Below, piece after piece: positions 60,607 to 64,000 of a DNA stretch of 64,000 nt. The notes under the pieces are model-generated. The model had not been told where the DNA came from. It worked only from the letters and a program-made list of their open reading frames with translations, and searched no databases. The translations under genes were made by a program, and so were the position numbers. The stretch covers positions 64,169,501 to 64,233,500 of the forward strand of contig NC_133027.1 of the NCBI RefSeq assembly GCF_048771995.1, read 5' to 3'. The DNA is from Taeniopygia guttata (taxonomy: Eukaryota; Chordata; Aves; Passeriformes; Estrildidae). Within the stretch, counting starts at the first letter, position 1, and each line of letters starts with the position of its first letter.

Positions 60607-61249
60607 GTGAGTGCGGCGGTTCTCGTGGTTGGTGCCGGGTGTCCCTTTTGTGTGCAACAGGAAAAACGTGACTGTATAAACACGCGAGGAAAGGTGTTTC
60701 TCAGCTGCCTGGCTTCATGTCCTTATCTGTGCATTACCGTATTTTCACCAACATAATTGGTACTTAATTCCAAAAGTTGCTGACAGCGGCTAGGTGGGAC
60801 TTGCCAATTCTTTGCTTGTTCCCCGCAAGTTAGCGAGAGTGCCGTGGGAATCCGCTGCCTTCGAGGGCGAAGCTGGGGGGCTTGGGCGGCTCCGGGGCGT
60901 GCGGGGAGGCGGCGGCGGTGGCCGAATGCGACGCTCCCCGCCGATAGGTATGCGCGATTTGGAGTGGGAAGGCGTGCTGCCCGCCGGATTAGCGGAGGGG
61001 ACCGCGATTTTCGTTCCGTGGGTTCTCCTTTTATTTTTCCTTTTGTACTCCATGGTGGAGCCACTGTAGATTTTTGGGAGATTTTTTTTTTAAATTATTA
61101 TTATTTCCTCCACCGGGAAGGAGAGATGACTGCAGGACCAGCCAAGTAGTTTCTGCCAGGGCCAGGCAGATGCAGCTGGTCCGGGAGAGGGCGGCTGGAT
61201 GTCCGAGGAGGGTGTATTTTCCTAATATATTCACACGCTAACTTTCCAG
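60607..61249 (+). other. CITED2: CITED2 intron 1 (GT-AG, 643 bases)
   Basis: The donor is GTGAGT at 60607. The acceptor is a moderate pyrimidine stretch ending ACTTTCCAG at 61241-61249, seven bases before the start codon. The 5' half is GC-rich (including a GGCGGCGGCGG run near 60909-60919) and continues the CpG island. The 3' part carries a T-rich and TTATTATTA stretch at about 61082-61106. Short open frames inside it have no recognisable domain and are artefacts of GC content. Confidence 0.85.
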
Positions 61250-61256
61250 GTGGGCC

Positions 61257-61979
61257 ATGGCAGACCACATGATGGCCATGAACCACGGGCGATTCCCCGA
61301 CGGATCCGGCGGGCTCCATCACCACCCTGCGCATCGGATGGGCATGGGGCAGTTTCCCACCCCCCATCACCACCACCAGCAGCAGCAGCCGCCGCAGCAG
61401 CACGCCTTCAGCGCCCTGATGGGCGACCATATACATTACGGAGCTGGGAGTATGAACGCGAGCAGCGGGGTGAGGCACGCCATGGGGCCGGGCAGCGTGA
61501 GCGGAGGGCACCCGGCCGGCAGCATGCCGCCCCCCGCCCGCTTCAGCGGCTCCCAGTTCATGGCACCCCCCGTCGCCAGCCCGGGAGGGCAGCTGAGCGC
61601 CAGCATGCAGCTCCAGAAGCTGAACAACCAGTACTTCAGCCACCACCCCTACCCCCACAGCCACTACATGCCGGACTTGCACCCCGGTAGCCACCAGCTG
61701 AACGGCGGCAGCCAGCAGCATTTCAGGGACTGCAACCCCAAGCACGGCGGCGGCGGCGGCAGCGGCTTGCCGCCCGCCGTCCCCCACGTCCCCGCGGCAA
61801 TGCTGCCGCCCAATGTCATAGACACGGACTTCATCGACGAGGAGGTCCTCATGTCCTTAGTCATCGAAATGGGGCTGGATCGCATCAAGGAGCTTCCCGA
61901 GCTGTGGTTGGGACAGAACGAGTTTGACTTCATGACAGACTTCGTTTGCAAACAGCAGCCCAGCAGGGTGAGCTGCTGA
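61257..61979 (+). CDS. CITED2: CITED2, CBP/p300-interacting transactivator (240 aa, complete)
   Basis: Nuclear co-regulator that binds the TAZ1 (CH1) domain of CBP/p300, competes with HIF-1alpha and co-activates TFAP2 factors. Visible in order: the conserved N-terminus ([16 protein letters not shown]), His-rich runs at residues 21-23 and 37-40 followed by Gln 41-44, a conserved middle block ([11 protein letters not shown], 117-127), a HFRDCNPKH block (155-163), a short Gly linker (164-170), and the acidic C-terminal transactivation domain from about 178. That domain contains [16 protein letters not shown], the LPEL motif (213-216) that contacts TAZ1, and the terminal VSC. The start ATG has G at -3 and G at +4 and lies seven bases into exon 2; the stop is TGA at 61977. 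The whole frame sits in one exon, as in mammals. Mammalian CITED2 is about 270 aa; the difference is mostly the missing Ser/Gly-rich junction before the C-terminal domain. No frameshift or missing key residue is seen. Confidence 0.98.
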   Translation: MADHMMAMNHGRFPDGSGGLHHHPAHRMGMGQFPTPHHHHQQQQPPQQHAFSALMGDHIHYGAGSMNASSGVRHAMGPGSVSGGHPAGSMPPPARFSGSQFMAPPVASPGGQLSASMQLQKLNNQYFSHHPYPHSHYMPDLHPGSHQLNGGSQQHFRDCNPKHGGGGGSGLPPAVPHVPAAMLPPNVIDTDFIDEEVLMSLVIEMGLDRIKELPELWLGQNEFDFMTDFVCKQQPSRVSC

Positions 61980-62870
61980 TTCATTTAAAACAAACAAAAG
62001 ACTTTTATCGGTGCGAATGAAAACATTCCCCTAGACACGGTGTCTCACTTTTCAGGGCTTGAAAAGGTGAGAATCTGGAAAGCAGAGTCAACTATGCGCT
62101 TGTATAATTTTTTTTTTTAATCGCTGTCATTTTTTTTTTCTTTTTGTAGCTTTGTCACTCACTTCCCCTCTTGTAGTAATAATATCTAAAGAACTCTGTC
62201 TTTTTATGTTGGTTGCCCCCCTCCCGACCTCCCTCTCTTAATTTCCTCGCAGTAACATGCCCAGAATTCCCACAGTGCCGGACTGTTAGATATTAATCTT
62301 GGCAAATTGCTTAATCTTGTGGATTTTGTAAACTATGATTTCCAATGACTTGAACTGCATTCAAATTCTGAGTGAACAGGGAAAAAAAAATTGCATTAGT
62401 TGGTTGCATGAACTTTGAAGGGCAGATAATACTGCACAAAAGCTGCCATCTTGCTTAATTTTTAACTATGCATTGCAGTGCAGACTAATTTTTTTTTTTT
62501 TCTGAATACGCTAAACTGGAAGCTTAACAGATGTGGGCCAAACCTTTCCAGATCAGGAAAAGTAATACTGTTACTTAAAAAGTCTGCTACCCATTCCCCC
62601 TCCCCCATATGTACAGACAATAATATGGTGTGGATGGAATGTTGACTAGTGGCAAACATTTCACAGATTTTTTTTTTTTTTTTTCTGTCTTCAGCGTTTT
62701 GACACTGTGCTAATATAGTTTATTCAGTACATGAAAAGATACTACTGTGTTGAAAGCTTTTCAGGAAATTTTGACAGTATTTTTGTACAAAACATTTTTT
62801 TGAGAAAATATTGTTAATTTATTCTATTTTAATTTGCCAATGTCAATAAAAAGTTAAGAAATGCTTTAGT
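61980..62870 (+). other. CITED2: CITED2 3' UTR to the first polyadenylation site
   Basis: The AT-rich sequence after the stop has several T runs (62109-62117, 62490-62500, 62668-62684) and scattered ATTTA pentamers such as at 62817-62821 (AU-rich element cores, common in short-lived mRNAs, and CITED2 is an immediate-early type transcript). It ends near the signal at 62845. A 3' UTR of roughly 0.9 kb agrees with the size known for the gene. The exact cleavage site is not visible. Confidence 0.75.
62845..62850 (+). terminator. CITED2: Polyadenylation signal AATAAA, probable main CITED2 site
   Basis: This is a canonical AATAAA in TGTCAATAAAAAGTTAAG, followed within 30-40 bases by a T-rich stretch (TTTAGTTTTTCTAG) that could serve as the downstream element. 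It lies 866 bases after the stop codon, matching the expected transcript size. Confidence 0.75.
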
Positions 62871-63980
62871 TTTTCTAGAAGTCATTTACCAGTATTTTTC
62901 TTCAAAACTCTTCCCCACTGTCCCTGGTAATAGAACATAACATCTATCTGTACAACCGTGTTGGTGTGCAAAAAGACATTCCAAGATAGAAAGTACACTA
63001 CACCCATATATATGTCATGGTGAACTCGGTAGGTGAGCGGGATTTGAACATACTTACAGCATACAGCCTCATGCGTTACATTGTAATATGCCTGTCAGTG
63101 TGGTTTTCTGAAAAATAAAGTTGCCGAGGGCGCAACTTTTTTCGTGACTTGCCAACATACTTGCTTTAAATGTAGTTGTCCAGAGTTATGATGCATAAAG
63201 TATTTATTATATTTATCTATTAAACTTGTAATTTTATAAATCTGCTTTCATTTATATAGTAGACTTTGTTCTTTTGTATATTCATTATCTCACCTGGAAG
63301 AGCTATGTAAAAAGTGTTTGTAACATGGGAAGGGAGGGTGGTGGGTGTCACCCTCTGCCTCTCTCTTACTTCACAGGGTAACCCAGGGTATTGCTGTATC
63401 AGTCCAGATCTGCATGACACTGGAACCAGTTTTATTTCATTTCCAGTGACTCAGGAGAAGGGGAATATATCATTGAAGTACTCCACAATGAGACATCTCT
63501 GACCCCTCTCCCCCAGAAGTTGTTGCCAACTGAAGCCGCTGACACAAATCCATACAGGTCTATTTAAAATATTTCAGAGAAAAATGCCCATTAATTTAAG
63601 GCAGCTGACATTTAGTGCCAACTGTTGCTGCCTTCTGCCCTCACTCAGCCTTTGGCAAAGCTCCTGCACAAGTTATTAGTTTGGTGAGGGCTGTGGGATC
63701 AGGACCCTAATAATACATGTAATCCTGTTTAGCCACGCTTCCCAAGTTCGACAGAGGAGCAGTACCACTGAGCCTTCATTTTGCTTACTTTTTAATCCTT
63801 GTCTTCTGAATTAGGAAGAAAAACAGCGTGGTGGATGTAGTTAAATTTTAAACCTGGTCACGTTAACAGGAGGATATCACCACACAATGGGAGTGTAAAT
63901 AGCAGTGTTTTGAATCAAGCTGGGAAATTAAAGTGATTAGTATTTCTAAGATTGCCCCAGCTGGTGAGAAAAGTGATACT
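62871..63980. other. Downstream flank of CITED2, no gene seen
   Basis: AT-rich sequence with an alternative AATAAA at 63114 and, further on, TATTTATTATATTTATCTATT near 63200-63221, which resembles AU-rich mRNA elements and might be transcribed if a distal end is used. No open frame here has domain character; two frames of just over 60 codons near 63.2-63.5 kb lie on opposite strands and look random. Confidence 0.6.
63114..63119 (+). terminator. Second AATAAA downstream of CITED2, possible alternative polyadenylation signal
   Basis: A canonical AATAAA (CTGAAAAATAAAGTTGCC) followed about 20 bases later by CTTTTTTCGTG, a usable downstream T-rich element. Use would lengthen the 3' UTR by about 270 bases. 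Whether it is used is not visible. Confidence 0.45.
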
Positions 63981-64000
63981 TGTCTTTCTTCTCCTTACAG
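63981..64000 (+). other. Possible splice acceptor at the window edge
   Basis: The last bases are a pyrimidine-rich stretch ending in CAG (CTTTCTTCTCCTTACAG), which fits a strong acceptor with an exon starting just outside the window. Such sequences also occur by chance. CITED2's own coding exon already ends upstream, so this would belong to a read-through or separate transcript. Confidence 0.2.

Larger units (their letters stand above)
59440..61830. promoter_or_regulatory. CITED2: CpG island covering the CITED2 promoter, exon 1, intron and most of the coding exon
   Basis: Base composition changes abruptly near 59.4 kb from AT-rich DNA to GC-rich DNA with dense CG dinucleotides, lasting to about 61.83 kb inside the coding exon. 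It contains GC-box-like GGGGCGGGAC (60041-60050), CGCGCGCGCG near 60220, ACGTG cores at 59552, 60049 and within 60497-60504 (minus strand), a pyrimidine tract at 60254-60313 and a TATA-like element at 60380. Boundaries were judged by eye. Such an island is expected at the promoter of a widely expressed developmental regulator. Confidence 0.85.

Noticed and set aside
61101..61787. 228-codon minus-strand frame antisense to the CITED2 coding exon
   Set aside because: Shadow of the CITED2 codon pattern in GC-rich DNA; no start context or domain.

Overview
The window looks like vertebrate, almost certainly bird, nuclear DNA. The evidence is sparse degenerate copies of CR1 retrotransposons with the avian 3' end pattern (TTGGAAGGGACC next to an ATTCTATG-type octamer), a few very old MIR-like SINEs, many short microsatellites, and a single gene whose protein is the vertebrate transcriptional co-regulator CITED2. 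No operon structure, bacterial genes, CRISPR array, tRNA, rRNA or intact mobile element is visible.

Layout. Bases 1 to about 59,400 are AT-rich and without a supported gene: open frames there are short, lack domain character and often cross simple repeats. This stretch holds CR1 remnants (7.5, 10.3, 11.6, 25.3-26.3, 34.4, 42.9 and 50.4-50.9 kb), three MIR-like fragments (15.7, 31.0, 33.5 kb), one hairpin-forming old repeat (14.5 kb), several tandem repeats (notably an uninterrupted AAAAT x30 array at 43.7 kb and a nested repeat at 41.3 kb), and a GC-richer, motif-dense stretch at 16.4-17.7 kb that is my best guess for a distal regulatory element. From about 59.4 kb the base composition switches to a CpG island. 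It contains the CITED2 promoter, a non-coding first exon (about 60,410-60,606), a 643-base intron with GT-AG ends, and a second exon starting at 61,250 that carries the whole 240-codon reading frame (61,257-61,979) and the 3' UTR, with a polyadenylation signal at 62,845. The last kilobase is AT-rich flank with a second AATAAA.

How it fits together. CITED2 is a short nuclear protein that binds the TAZ1 domain of CBP/p300 through its acidic C-terminus and displaces HIF-1alpha; it also co-activates TFAP2 and other factors in heart, neural crest, adrenal and left-right development. The promoter island carries several ACGTG hypoxia-response cores and a CRE-like TCACGTCA, which fits the known feedback loop between HIF and CITED2, though the sites here are only motif matches. 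In mammals CITED2 borders a large gene desert, and the 59 kb of gene-free sequence upstream agrees with that; distal enhancers are expected in such deserts but cannot be proven from one sequence. I found no previously undescribed gene system. The most interesting items are the avian CITED2 linker deletion, the composite CRE/HRE, the promoter-proximal pyrimidine tract, an old CR1 reverse-transcriptase relic with about 49 open codons, and the tandem-repeat structures.
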